NCBI GenBank assembly: GCA_016703545.1
Contig: JADJBX010000003.1
Location: forward strand, 1-64,000
Length of the DNA stretch: 64,000 bases
Reading direction: 5' to 3'
DNA from: Candidatus Amarobacillus elongatus
Lineage (GTDB): Bacteria; Chloroflexota; Dehalococcoidia; Tepidiformales; Tepidiformaceae
In this document: positions 25,724 through 32,636 of the stretch, in pieces
Layout: each line of letters starts with the position of its first letter
Position numbering within the stretch: position 1 is the stretch's first letter
Notes under the pieces: generated by a model
Database searches by the model: none
Told to the model about the DNA's origin: nothing
Seen by the model: only the letters and a program-made list of their open reading frames with translations
Made by a program: the position numbers and the translations under genes

Positions 25724-25942
25724 TTAGAGCAGCCGCCTGATCGGCTTCCGTCCCGGCCGCGGGTCGTAGTTACTCTTGAACATCTCCAGCTTGTCGCGCT
25801 CGATGAGGTACTTGCCCGCGAACAGCGTGGCCGGGATCTTCTTCTGCTTGATGAGCCGCCGCAGGCTCTGCGGGTGAATCGCGAGTTCTCGCGCGGCCTC
25901 GACGAGGTCGAGGTAGTTGTCGAATGGGGTGATGACCGCCAC
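25724..25942 (-). CDS. small MerR/excisionase-type helix-turn-helix protein
   Basis: A 72-residue DNA-binding protein: YLDLVEAARELAIHPQSLRR is the helix-turn-helix and LIKQKKIPATLFAGKYLIER the wing, as in excisionase-family (HTH_17) proteins. The C-terminus is basic (RPGRKPIRRLL). No integrase or mobile-element gene is nearby, so it is more likely a small regulator than a phage excisionase. GTG start at 25942 with GGAAGGAG upstream. Faces the small membrane protein gene across the terminator. Confidence 0.75.
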   Translation of the reverse strand: MAVITPFDNYLDLVEAARELAIHPQSLRRLIKQKKIPATLFAGKYLIERDKLEMFKSNYDPRPGRKPIRRLL

Positions 25943-26038
25943 TGTCCTGGACTCCTTCCCCGGTGCGCCCGGGCGCTGCGGAGGAGTCGAATTGGCTCAC
26001 CCGCGTAGGCAGTAGCTGACGTTAGCAAAGGCCGCGCG

Positions 26039-27244
26039 TTATTGTCTACACCCCTGAGCAGTTTTCTCACCGGCCCGCTCGGCCCTCGACGGATCCTCAA
26101 CCTTGCGCGCGAAGACCACGGTGCGCGTGCCCGCGATCGTCGTACAGAGCAACGCGATCGGCTCGCCTTCGACCCGGCCGAGCAGCCGCCGCAACTCGTC
26201 GGGCTCGACGGGGAAGGCGCGACGCCGGATCTCGACGGGCCGCCATCGCCGCTCGCGCAGCAGTTGCCTCACCCGTGCCACGCCGAACGGCACGACCTCG
26301 AGGACTTCGAACGTCGCCGCCATGGGGTCGAAGGAGGCGGCATCGCCCGTGAGATATGCCACCTGGGGGTCCAGCAAACGCGCGCCGAGCCGTGCCGCCA
26401 GCTGTCGCACCACCCCGGCCCGCGTTGCACACGATTCGGGGTCGAAGACGAAGGCGCCCACGGGTACGGGCTGGGGCGAACACTCGGGTTCGCCCGAGGT
26501 CAGCTCCACCCCGGCGGGCAGGAGAACCGCCCGGCGTAGGCCGACTGCGGCCCCGGCGCCGAACCAGAGCGCCGCTTCGCGCATCGACCGCCCGAACTGG
26601 ACGAACTCGACCTCCGCGTCGGGTGGCAGGTGGCGCTCTTCGATGCCCGGGGCGGTCTTGAGCACGGCCAGGGCTGCGTCGCGTGCGAGGGTGAGCGCGA
26701 CATCCCACGGGGGCGAGAACGCAGAGGGGTCGAACCGCCGCGGCCCATCCTCCCTGCGCGAGGGGTCGAGAATGACCGCCGACCCCGCCAATGCGAACGG
26801 CGGCCGCGCGGCATCGCCGCGCGCCATGAGCGCGGCGGGCACGTTTGCACGCGTGAGGAGCGCCGTCGGGGCGTCGAGTTCGAGCCCGGCGGCAGGTTCG
26901 CCGGCGGCCGCCACGGCCGAGAGGTCGCCGCCAAGGCCGCACGTGAGGTCGATGACCGGGAGCCCCGCGGCTGCGAGCCGCGCGGCCCTGCGAGCGGCCA
27001 CGCCGGGGTGTGTCATCATCTCCAGCCCGTGGGGCGAAAGCAGCATCCCTTCGATCCCGCGCTCGCGCGCCTTCGCCCGGAGGGTGACCTGCTCCGCCAG
27101 GGCCGAGGCTTCGAACGGTGGAAACGAGCGGCGGAGTTCGGTGGCGAGCCGGACCGGGTCAAGTCCCGTGAGCGCGGCAGGCAGGGCGTCGAGCGCCCCG
27201 CGACCGGCCCCGGACACGAGGTAGCGGGCACGGTCGATATCCAT
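26039..27244 (-). CDS. class I SAM-dependent methyltransferase with THUMP-like domain
   Basis: A 401-residue protein. N-terminal helices precede the methyltransferase core, with motif I PVIDLTCGLGGDLSAVAAAG, acidic loop GLELDAPTALLTRANV, and motif IV AVILDPSRREDGPRRFDP. The C-terminal region (RPVEIRRRAFPVEPDELRRL, then EPIALLCTTIAGTRTVVFAR) matches the THUMP-like domain found in this uncharacterised RNA-methyltransferase-like family of GC-rich bacteria. Probably an RNA methyltransferase; substrate unknown. ATG 27244 lies eight bases after TACACT. Divergent from the HAD gene 63 bases away. Confidence 0.8.
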   Translation of the reverse strand: MDIDRARYLVSGAGRGALDALPAALTGLDPVRLATELRRSFPPFEASALAEQVTLRAKARERGIEGMLLSPHGLEMMTHPGVAARRAARLAAAGLPVIDLTCGLGGDLSAVAAAGEPAAGLELDAPTALLTRANVPAALMARGDAARPPFALAGSAVILDPSRREDGPRRFDPSAFSPPWDVALTLARDAALAVLKTAPGIEERHLPPDAEVEFVQFGRSMREAALWFGAGAAVGLRRAVLLPAGVELTSGEPECSPQPVPVGAFVFDPESCATRAGVVRQLAARLGARLLDPQVAYLTGDAASFDPMAATFEVLEVVPFGVARVRQLLRERRWRPVEIRRRAFPVEPDELRRLLGRVEGEPIALLCTTIAGTRTVVFARKVEDPSRAERAGEKTAQGCRQ

Positions 27245-27252
27245 TCGCCGCC

Positions 27253-27258
27253 AGTGTA
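27253..27258 (-). promoter_or_regulatory. -10 box (TACACT) of the THUMP-like methyltransferase gene, leaderless-type
   Basis: TACACT ends eight bases before the ATG at 27244 on the minus strand. No Shine-Dalgarno sequence. Confidence 0.45.
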
Positions 27259-27294
27259 CGGCCCGCCGTCTTCGCGGAACGGCCCCCTGTTGCG

Positions 27295-27300
27295 TAGGCT
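27295..27300 (+). promoter_or_regulatory. -10 box (TAGGCT) of the HAD phosphatase gene, leaderless-type
   Basis: TAGGCT ends six bases before the GTG at 27307, with no ribosome binding site. Forms a divergent promoter pair with 27253-27258. Confidence 0.4.
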
Positions 27301-27306
27301 GGGCGG

Positions 27307-27990
27307 GTGGCCGCCATCCTCTGCCTCGATTTCGACGACACAGTCGTCCTTGAGAACCTCACCCGCGGGCTGCTGGAACGGTTCGCTGACCCCGGCTGGC
27401 GTGCGTTCGAGCAGGCGTACAAGGACGGGCGCATGTCGGTGGAGGAGTACAACATCGCCGCACTCGATCTCGTGCCCATCGACGTGGGGCCGGAGGAGAT
27501 GGCGGCGTTCGCGCGCGAGACCGGGCACCCACGCGCCGGCCTGCTCGAACTCGTGGACTGGGCGCATTGGAACGACTGGCTCGTCACGGTGGTGAGCAAC
27601 GGCTTCGACCTGACCGTGGACCCCGTGCTCGACGACCTCGGGCTGGATCGCATCGCGCGGCACCGGGGGCGGACGGCCCGCACCTACCGTTGGCGCGCCC
27701 GGTACGTCAGTCCCCGCGGTATCGAAGTCCACGAAGGGTTCAAGCTCTCCTACGCCGCTGCTTTCCGTTCGAACGGGGATTTCGTCGCCTACTGCGGCGA
27801 TGGCGCGTCGGACGTTCCCGCGGCGCGGATGGCGAAGGTCGTTTTCGCACGCGACACGCTCTGGGAACGGCTCCGCGATGACCATCCCCGCTGCTACCCG
27901 TTCGAGACCTTCCACGACGTTGTGACGGTGCTGCAGCGCGACGCGGCAGGATGGCTCGCCGAATTCGAGCAGCAAACCGGCGAACGATAG
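27307..27990 (+). CDS. HAD-superfamily phosphatase, MtnX/PSPase-like (HAD-IB)
   Basis: A 227-residue haloacid dehalogenase-type phosphatase. Motif I is LDFDDTV (nucleophile and acid/base Asp), motif II VVSNG, a motif III Lys in HEGFKLSYA, and motif IV YCGDGASDVPAA. Layout and length are those of MtnX-like enzymes, which dephosphorylate HK-MTPenyl-1-P in methionine salvage, or of phosphoserine-phosphatase relatives. No other mtn genes are near, so the substrate is open. GTG start at 27307. The stop codon at 27990 abuts the convergent small Cys protein gene. Confidence 0.8.
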   Translation: MAAILCLDFDDTVVLENLTRGLLERFADPGWRAFEQAYKDGRMSVEEYNIAALDLVPIDVGPEEMAAFARETGHPRAGLLELVDWAHWNDWLVTVVSNGFDLTVDPVLDDLGLDRIARHRGRTARTYRWRARYVSPRGIEVHEGFKLSYAAAFRSNGDFVAYCGDGASDVPAARMAKVVFARDTLWERLRDDHPRCYPFETFHDVVTVLQRDAAGWLAEFEQQTGER

Positions 27991-28188
27991 TCAGCCGGTT
28001 GGCTCCGGGCCGTCTCGTTCGAACCCGGGGCACTGCAGCACGGGGAGCGGCGGGGGCTTGCGGAAGCGGGGGTCGGTCGCCGCTCGGGTGCAAAGCCAGA
28101 AGGTGGAACCGCGGGCCGACTCGATGGTCCGCGAATGCCGGCAGAGGGAGCAGAGGCCGGCGCGGGCGTCACGGGCTCGGTCGCTCAC
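27991..28188 (-). CDS. conserved 65-residue four-Cys protein
   Basis: A short protein whose pattern LCSLCRHSRTIESARGSTFW, LCTRAATDPRF and PLPVLQCPGF I recall as a conserved small family in GC-rich bacteria. CxxC plus two further Cys could bind zinc. The function is unknown. GTG start at 28188 lies seven bases after a TATAGT -10 box, so it may be leaderless. Its stop abuts the HAD stop tail to tail, and it is divergent from pheS. Easily missed because it is short and lacks a ribosome binding site. Confidence 0.7.
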   Translation of the reverse strand: MSDRARDARAGLCSLCRHSRTIESARGSTFWLCTRAATDPRFRKPPPLPVLQCPGFERDGPEPTG

Positions 28189-28195
28189 GCCGGGG

Positions 28196-28201
28196 ACTAT
28201 A
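28196..28201 (-). promoter_or_regulatory. -10 box (TATAGT) of the four-Cys protein gene, leaderless-type
   Basis: TATAGT on the minus strand ends seven bases before the GTG at 28188. Near-consensus hexamer; no -35 evident. Confidence 0.5.
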
Positions 28202-28242
28202 GCCGAAGCCCGGCGCAGGCGACCGTTTCCGGTGACCGGGGA

Positions 28243-28248
28243 TATACT
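28243..28248 (+). promoter_or_regulatory. -10 box (TATACT) of the pheST operon
   Basis: TATACT ends ten bases before the pheS ATG, leaving a predicted leader of only a few bases. No T-box or other leader regulation can therefore exist here. Confidence 0.5.
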
Positions 28249-28258
28249 GACAGCCTCT

Positions 28259-29317
28259 ATGACCGTTTCCCAAGCAGCACCCGAAGACCTCCGGGCGGAG
28301 GCGCTTGCCGCGCTTTCCGGCGCCACGGACGAAGCGGCGCTCGAACAGTGGCGGGCCGAGTGGCTTGGCCGCCAGGACGGGCGCGTCACCCTGCTCCTCC
28401 GCGCCGTGCGGGAGCAGCCGGCGGACCAGCGCGCCGCCTTTGGCCAGGCCGCGAACGCCGTGAAGCAGGCACTCGAGGCGGCCCTCGGCGAGCGGCAGGA
28501 CGCCCTCAAGCAGGCGGCGTTGAAGACCCTGAGCACGACGGCCGCGCTCGACGTGACCCTTCCCGGGCGGCCCCAGACCATCGGCCGCCTGCACCCCGTG
28601 ACTCAGACGATGCGGGACTGCGTCAAGGCGTTCCAGGAGATGGGGTTCCGCGTGGCCGAAGGCCCCGAGGTGGAGTGGAGCGCCTACAACTTCGATGCCA
28701 TGCGCATCCCCGATGACCACCCCGCGCGCGACATGTGGGACACGATCTGGGTCGATACGCTGCTCAACGGCGAACGGAAGATGCTCCTTCGCACGCACAC
28801 ATCGCCGAACCAGGCGCGCGTGATGGAGCGGACGCCGGAGCCCCCGGTGCGCGTCATCGTCCCCGGCAAGTGCTACCGCCAGGAAGCCACCGACGCCACG
28901 CATGAGTGGATGCTGACCCAGATCGAGGGTCTCGCCGTGGACGAAGGCGTGCGCATGAGCGACCTCAAGGGCGTGCTCTACGAATTCGCCCGGAAGATGT
29001 TCGGCCAGGACCGCAAGGTGATCTTCCATCACAGCTACTTCCCCTTCGTCGAGCCGGGGGTGGAGATGGCGATGGACTGCTTCATCTGCCGCGGATCCGG
29101 GGCGGATTGCCGCACCTGCCATGGCACCGGCTGGATCGAGATCCTCGGCGCCGGCATGGTGCACCCCGAAATCATCGAAAACGCGGGCTACGACTCAGCC
29201 CGCGTCACGGGATTCGCCTTCGGCCTCGGCGTCGAACGCGTCGCCCTGCTCCGCTGGGGCATCGAGGACATCCGCCACTTCTACGCGAACGACCTGCGGT
29301 TCCTGGGGCAGTTCTAG
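28259..29317 (+). CDS. pheS: phenylalanine-tRNA ligase alpha subunit
   Basis: Catalytic subunit of the alpha2-beta2 PheRS that charges tRNA-Phe. The 352-residue protein has the N-terminal coiled coil (residues ~1-95), class II motif 1 region (HPVTQTMRDCVKAFQEMGF, then EGPEVEWSAYNFDAM), motif 2 (LRTHTSPNQARVM, GKCYRQEATDATHEW) and motif 3 (FAFGLGVERVALLRWGI). The segment CFICRGSGADCRTCHGTGW precedes ILGAGMVHP, a cysteine-bearing insert seen in many bacterial PheS. ATG 28259 is chosen from domain length and the nearby promoter. The pheS-pheT pair is split by a four-helix-bundle gene. Confidence 0.97.
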   Translation: MTVSQAAPEDLRAEALAALSGATDEAALEQWRAEWLGRQDGRVTLLLRAVREQPADQRAAFGQAANAVKQALEAALGERQDALKQAALKTLSTTAALDVTLPGRPQTIGRLHPVTQTMRDCVKAFQEMGFRVAEGPEVEWSAYNFDAMRIPDDHPARDMWDTIWVDTLLNGERKMLLRTHTSPNQARVMERTPEPPVRVIVPGKCYRQEATDATHEWMLTQIEGLAVDEGVRMSDLKGVLYEFARKMFGQDRKVIFHHSYFPFVEPGVEMAMDCFICRGSGADCRTCHGTGWIEILGAGMVHPEIIENAGYDSARVTGFAFGLGVERVALLRWGIEDIRHFYANDLRFLGQF

Positions 29318-29329
29318 CGATAGCGATGA

Positions 29330-29340
29330 GCTGCTGGCCG
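29330..29340 (+). repeat. left arm of inverted repeat flanking the four-helix-bundle gene
   Basis: GCTGCTGGCCG just after the pheS stop, the exact reverse complement of 29745-29755. Both arms also have an adjoining TAGAA/TTCTA-type element next to them. Confidence 0.6.
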
Positions 29341-29381
29341 CTGGCCATGAGCCGCCGCGAGCAGCCGGTGTGGAGTCGACC

Positions 29382-29744
29382 ATGAGGCCATTTCAGGAGT
29401 TGGTGGTTTGGCAGAAAGCGCATCAGCTGGTCCTCGACGTGTACCGGGAGAGCAACGCACTCCCGGCCGAGGAACGGTTCGGGCTGACATCGCAGATGCG
29501 CCGGAGTGCGGCATCCGTGCCGGCGAATATCGCCGAGGGGTCGGCGCGAAACACCGATGCCGAGATGCGGCACTTTCTCAGCATCGCGTTCGGCTCGGCC
29601 ACCGCGCTGGAATACCATCTGCTTCTGGCGAAGGACCTCGCCTACATCTCTCCAGCCACCCACAGCCAGCTTGATACGCGACTCGCTGAAGTGAAGCGAA
29701 TGTTGAACGCGTTTATCCACCGCCTCCAGCGGGACCCCAACTAA
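29382..29744 (+). CDS. four-helix bundle protein (23S rRNA intervening-sequence/S23 family)
   Basis: A 120-residue all-helical protein: FQELVVWQKAHQLVLDVYRE, FGLTSQMRRSAASVPANIAE-GSAR and FLSIAFGSATALEYHLLLAK are the family signature (PF05635-type, related to Avd of diversity-generating retroelements). The role of stand-alone copies is not established. It sits between pheS and pheT on the same strand, with 64 bases upstream and 32 downstream, and is bracketed by an 11-base inverted repeat just outside the gene. No reverse transcriptase or variable repeat is nearby. ATG 29382 by homology to MxxFQELxVW. Confidence 0.9.
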   Translation: MRPFQELVVWQKAHQLVLDVYRESNALPAEERFGLTSQMRRSAASVPANIAEGSARNTDAEMRHFLSIAFGSATALEYHLLLAKDLAYISPATHSQLDTRLAEVKRMLNAFIHRLQRDPN

Positions 29745-29755
29745 CGGCCAGCAGC
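29745..29755 (-). repeat. right arm of inverted repeat flanking the four-helix-bundle gene
   Basis: CGGCCAGCAGC, overlapping the end of the gene by no coding base and matching 29330-29340 inverted. GGCTAGAAAG follows, echoing CGCTAGAAC beyond the left arm. Confidence 0.6.
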
Positions 29756-29776
29756 CAAAGGCTAGAAAGCTCACCT

Positions 29777-32191
29777 ATGAAACTCCTCCTCTCGTGGCTC
29801 CGCGAATACGTCGATGTCGACCTGCCCGTGCCCGAACTCGCCCGGCGGCTGATTGATGCCACGGCCGAGGTCGAAAGCTGGGAGACCATCGGCGCTGACT
29901 GGGACCCCGAGCGGATCCGTGTCGCCCAGGTCGTGGCGATCGAACCCCACCCCAACGCGGACCGGCTGCGGCTCGCGACGGTGGAGACCGGCGCCGGCCG
30001 CCAGCAGGTCGTCTGCGGCGCCCCGAACGTCGCGGTCGGCCAGAAGGTGGCGTTCGCGACCGAGGGCGCCCTGCTCGTGGATGGCCACACCGGGGAGAAG
30101 GCGAAGCTCAAGCTCCGCCCCATTCGCGGCGTCGAATCAGCCGGCATGGTGCTGAGCGAAAAGGAGCTTGGCCTGAGCGACAGCCACGAGGGCATCCTCG
30201 TGCTCCCCGATGATGCCGTGATCGGGCGGCCGCTGGTCGAACAGCTCGGCGATGTCCTCTTCGACATCTCCACGTGGGCCAACCGGGCGGACCTGCTCGG
30301 CGTGCTCGGGCTGGCGCGCGAGGTCTCGGCACTGGTCTCCCGGCCCCTGCGCGAACCCGCGACCTCGTACTCCGAGGGCGGCCCCGCGATCGACTCGCTT
30401 GCCTCCATCGTGATCCAGGACCCGGACCTCTGCCCGCGGTTCACGGCCTCCGTCATCCAGGGCGTCACCATCGGTCCGTCGCCGGCATGGATGCAGGAAC
30501 GGCTGCTGCGCCACGGAATGCGGCCCATCAACAACGTCGTGGACATCACCAACTACGTCATGATCGAAACGGGCCAACCGCTGCACGCGTTCGATTACGA
30601 CCTCGTCCGCGGGAAGACGCTCATCGCGCGCCGCGCCACTCCCGGCGAGAAGCTGGTCACCCTCGATGGCGTCGAGCGCGAGTTCGATGGCCAGATGGTG
30701 CTCGTGTGCGACGGCGAAGGCGCGGTGAGCGTCGCCGGCGTCATGGGCGGCGGCAACAGCGAGGTCAGCGAACGCACGACCAACGTGCTCCTCGAAGTCG
30801 CGACGTGGGTTCCCGGCAATATCCGCCGCACCTCCATGTACCTCAAGCTGCGGAGCGAGGCGAGCCTGCGCTTCGAGAAGGGGCTTGGCCCGGAAATGGT
30901 CGAGTTCGCGCATCGCCGCGCCCTCCACCTGTTCGAGCAGCTCACCGGCGGAACGATCTCGAAGGGCATGATCGATGTCTACCCGGGGAAGCAGCCGCCG
31001 CGGACCATCATCCTCCCGGCCGCGCGGATCGAGCAGGTGCTCGGGTTCGCCATCGCCACCGACGACGTCCGCCGCATCTTCACGGACCTCGGGTTCCTCT
31101 GCCATCACCTTCCGCCGGACCGCTACAGCGTGCAGCCGCCCTACTGGCGGCCGGATGTGCTCATCGCCGACGACCTGATCGAGGACCTCGCCCGCATTCA
31201 CGGGTACGACAAGCTGCCCGCGACGAAGCTCCGCGGCAGCCTCCCGGAGCCCGAGCCGCGGCCCGTGGAGGACCTGCGCGAACGTGTCCGGGACCTCGCC
31301 GTGGGCCTCGGCTTCCAGGAGATCATCACCTACAGCCTCACCGAGAAGCAGAAGCTCGAACGCGTGGTTGCGCCCGAGGACGTTCGCCGGCGGGCGCCCC
31401 TCTCGGTCGTGAACCCGGTCGCGGCGCGCCACACCTACCTGCGAACCTCGCTGCGAGCGGGGCTGCTCGAGACCTATGCCGCCAACCGCCGCCAGCACGA
31501 TGGGCCGCTGCGCCTGTTCGAAGTCGGGCAGGAATTCCTCCCCGTCGAGGCCGACCTCCCGCACGAGCGCAAGGTCTTCTGCGGGCTCGTCGGGGGGACG
31601 CGCGAGACGCGGTGGGCGAAGGCCGGTGAGGACCGCATCGACTTCTTCGACGCGAAGGGCGCGGCGGAAGCCGTCCTCGGCGCTCTCGGCATCCCCGGCG
31701 CGTTCAAGGCCGCAGTCGAGTACGGGCTGCTCGAAGGGCACACGGCGCGCATTTCCGCGGGGAAAGAAGCCGTCGGCCTCGTCGCGCAGGTGCACCCCGA
31801 GACCGCATCCGCATTCGATATCGACGAGCCCGTGTTCATGGTCGAGCTCTGGCTGGAGGACCTCGTTCGCGTTCTGCCGGAGCGCCCGGCGTACCTCGCG
31901 CCGTCGCGCTTCCCGGAGATGCGGCACGACCTCGCGCTCCTCATCGATACCGCCACGCCGGCCTCGCGGCTGATCGACATCGTCCGGTCCCACCGCTCGG
32001 GTGCCGTCCGCGTGACGGCCGACATCTTCGATGAATACCGGGGCAAGGGTGTGCCGGAGGGGAAGAAGTCGCTCGCCGTGGCCGTGCGCTACCAGGCCGA
32101 GGACCGCACCCTCACCGACGAGGACGTGGCCCGCATTGAGACCGGGCTGCTGAAGCGGCTGGAGAAGGAGCTCGGCGCCGTCCGCCGCTAG
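29777..32191 (+). CDS. pheT: phenylalanine-tRNA ligase beta subunit
   Basis: The 804-residue editing and tRNA-binding subunit. Domains in order: EMAP-type tRNA-binding (RIRVAQVVAIEPHPNADRLR, residues ~40-150), B3/B4 editing domain (~210-400, MRPINNVVDITNYVMIETGQ), B5 (~405-475, VRRIFTDLGFLCHHL), class II-like core (~490-690) and the C-terminal ferredoxin-fold anticodon-binding domain (FPEMRHDLALLIDTATPAS...). Length is standard. ATG 29777 has no convincing ribosome binding site, and lies 32 bases after the inserted four-helix-bundle gene, so it depends on the pheS transcript. Confidence 0.97.
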   Translation: MKLLLSWLREYVDVDLPVPELARRLIDATAEVESWETIGADWDPERIRVAQVVAIEPHPNADRLRLATVETGAGRQQVVCGAPNVAVGQKVAFATEGALLVDGHTGEKAKLKLRPIRGVESAGMVLSEKELGLSDSHEGILVLPDDAVIGRPLVEQLGDVLFDISTWANRADLLGVLGLAREVSALVSRPLREPATSYSEGGPAIDSLASIVIQDPDLCPRFTASVIQGVTIGPSPAWMQERLLRHGMRPINNVVDITNYVMIETGQPLHAFDYDLVRGKTLIARRATPGEKLVTLDGVEREFDGQMVLVCDGEGAVSVAGVMGGGNSEVSERTTNVLLEVATWVPGNIRRTSMYLKLRSEASLRFEKGLGPEMVEFAHRRALHLFEQLTGGTISKGMIDVYPGKQPPRTIILPAARIEQVLGFAIATDDVRRIFTDLGFLCHHLPPDRYSVQPPYWRPDVLIADDLIEDLARIHGYDKLPATKLRGSLPEPEPRPVEDLRERVRDLAVGLGFQEIITYSLTEKQKLERVVAPEDVRRRAPLSVVNPVAARHTYLRTSLRAGLLETYAANRRQHDGPLRLFEVGQEFLPVEADLPHERKVFCGLVGGTRETRWAKAGEDRIDFFDAKGAAEAVLGALGIPGAFKAAVEYGLLEGHTARISAGKEAVGLVAQVHPETASAFDIDEPVFMVELWLEDLVRVLPERPAYLAPSRFPEMRHDLALLIDTATPASRLIDIVRSHRSGAVRVTADIFDEYRGKGVPEGKKSLAVAVRYQAEDRTLTDEDVARIETGLLKRLEKELGAVRR

Positions 32192-32244
32192 CGGTGGTCC
32201 CCTCCACCCCGGGCGGCGGCGTGACGGCGGTCCGGCCCATCTGG

Positions 32245-32250
32245 TATCGT
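32245..32250 (+). promoter_or_regulatory. possible -10 box (TATCGT) of rpsU
   Basis: TATCGT lies about 60 bases before the rpsU start. The transcribed leader then has a short GC hairpin and a CCTTC-gcaa-GAAGG hairpin (32280-32293) that would mask the purine-rich AAGGTGGGG. Confidence 0.3.
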
Positions 32251-32310
32251 GGTCAAGTTGCGGCCCGCGCGGGCAAATCCCTTCGCAAGAAGGTGGGGTG
32301 ATTCGGCACT

Positions 32311-32532
32311 CTGTCAGAGGTAATCGTCGGCGATAACGAGTCCTTCGAGGGCGCCCTCAAGCGCTTTAACAAGCGCGTCATGATGGATGGCATCCTTTCG
32401 GAGGTACGGCGCCGGGCCCATTACGAGAAGCCCAGCGTGAAGAAGAAGCGGAAGGAAGCCGCACGTCTCCGGAAGCTCCTCAAGAAGAAGCTGCGGAGCG
32501 AAGCGCGAGACCGGGAACGGCCGCGCCGCTAG
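32311..32532 (+). CDS. rpsU: 30S ribosomal protein S21 (probable CTG start)
   Basis: Small-subunit protein near the anti-Shine-Dalgarno region. The 73-residue product SEVIVGDNESFEGALKRFNK, RVMMDGILSEVRRRAHYEKP and SVKKKRKEAARLRKLLKKK is unmistakable and of normal length. The reading frame is closed by TGA at 32299, and the only codons before SEVIV are TTC GGC ACT CTG, so initiation must be at CTG 32311 unless an indel hides an ATG/GTG. GTG at 32298 is out of frame. Single gene between pheT and a strong terminator. Confidence 0.85.
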   Translation: MSEVIVGDNESFEGALKRFNKRVMMDGILSEVRRRAHYEKPSVKKKRKEAARLRKLLKKKLRSEARDRERPRR

Positions 32533-32552
32533 GGCGACACCGTACGAACGAC

Positions 32553-32577
32553 GGCCGGGAGCAATCCCGGCCTTTTT
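32553..32577 (+). terminator. rho-independent terminator of rpsU
   Basis: Stem GGCCGGGA/TCCCGGCC with loop GCAA followed by TTTTT. Textbook form, 20 bases after the rpsU stop. Confidence 0.9.
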
Positions 32578-32615
32578 CGTGTCCCGCGGGCCTCCCCGTC
32601 GCGCAGCGGCCTGTC

Positions 32616-32621
32616 TATACT
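32616..32621 (+). promoter_or_regulatory. -10 box (TATACT) of dinB
   Basis: TATACT overlaps the first base of the LexA palindrome and is 15 bases from the dinB ATG, so the repressor site covers the transcription start. Confidence 0.6.
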
Positions 32622-32636
32622 CGAACAGAAGTTCGA
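32621..32636 (+). promoter_or_regulatory. LexA/SOS box at the dinB start
   Basis: A perfect 16-base palindrome-like site TCGAAC-AGAA-GTTCGA, i.e. CGAAC-N4-GTTCG, the gram-positive LexA consensus. It overlaps the -10 box and touches the ATG, so bound LexA would block transcription of DNA polymerase IV. Confidence 0.8.

Noticed and set aside
25724..25942. Excisionase of an integrated element
   Set aside because: No integrase, attachment repeats or phage genes occur around it; tRNA-Gly at 16.1 kb has no duplicated 3' end nearby either.
28200..28258. T-box or other leader control of pheST
   Set aside because: The -10 box is only ten bases from the ATG, leaving no space for a structured leader.
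29330..29755. Four-helix-bundle gene as an Avd of a diversity-generating retroelement
   Set aside because: No reverse transcriptase, template repeat or variable target gene is present in the neighbourhood.
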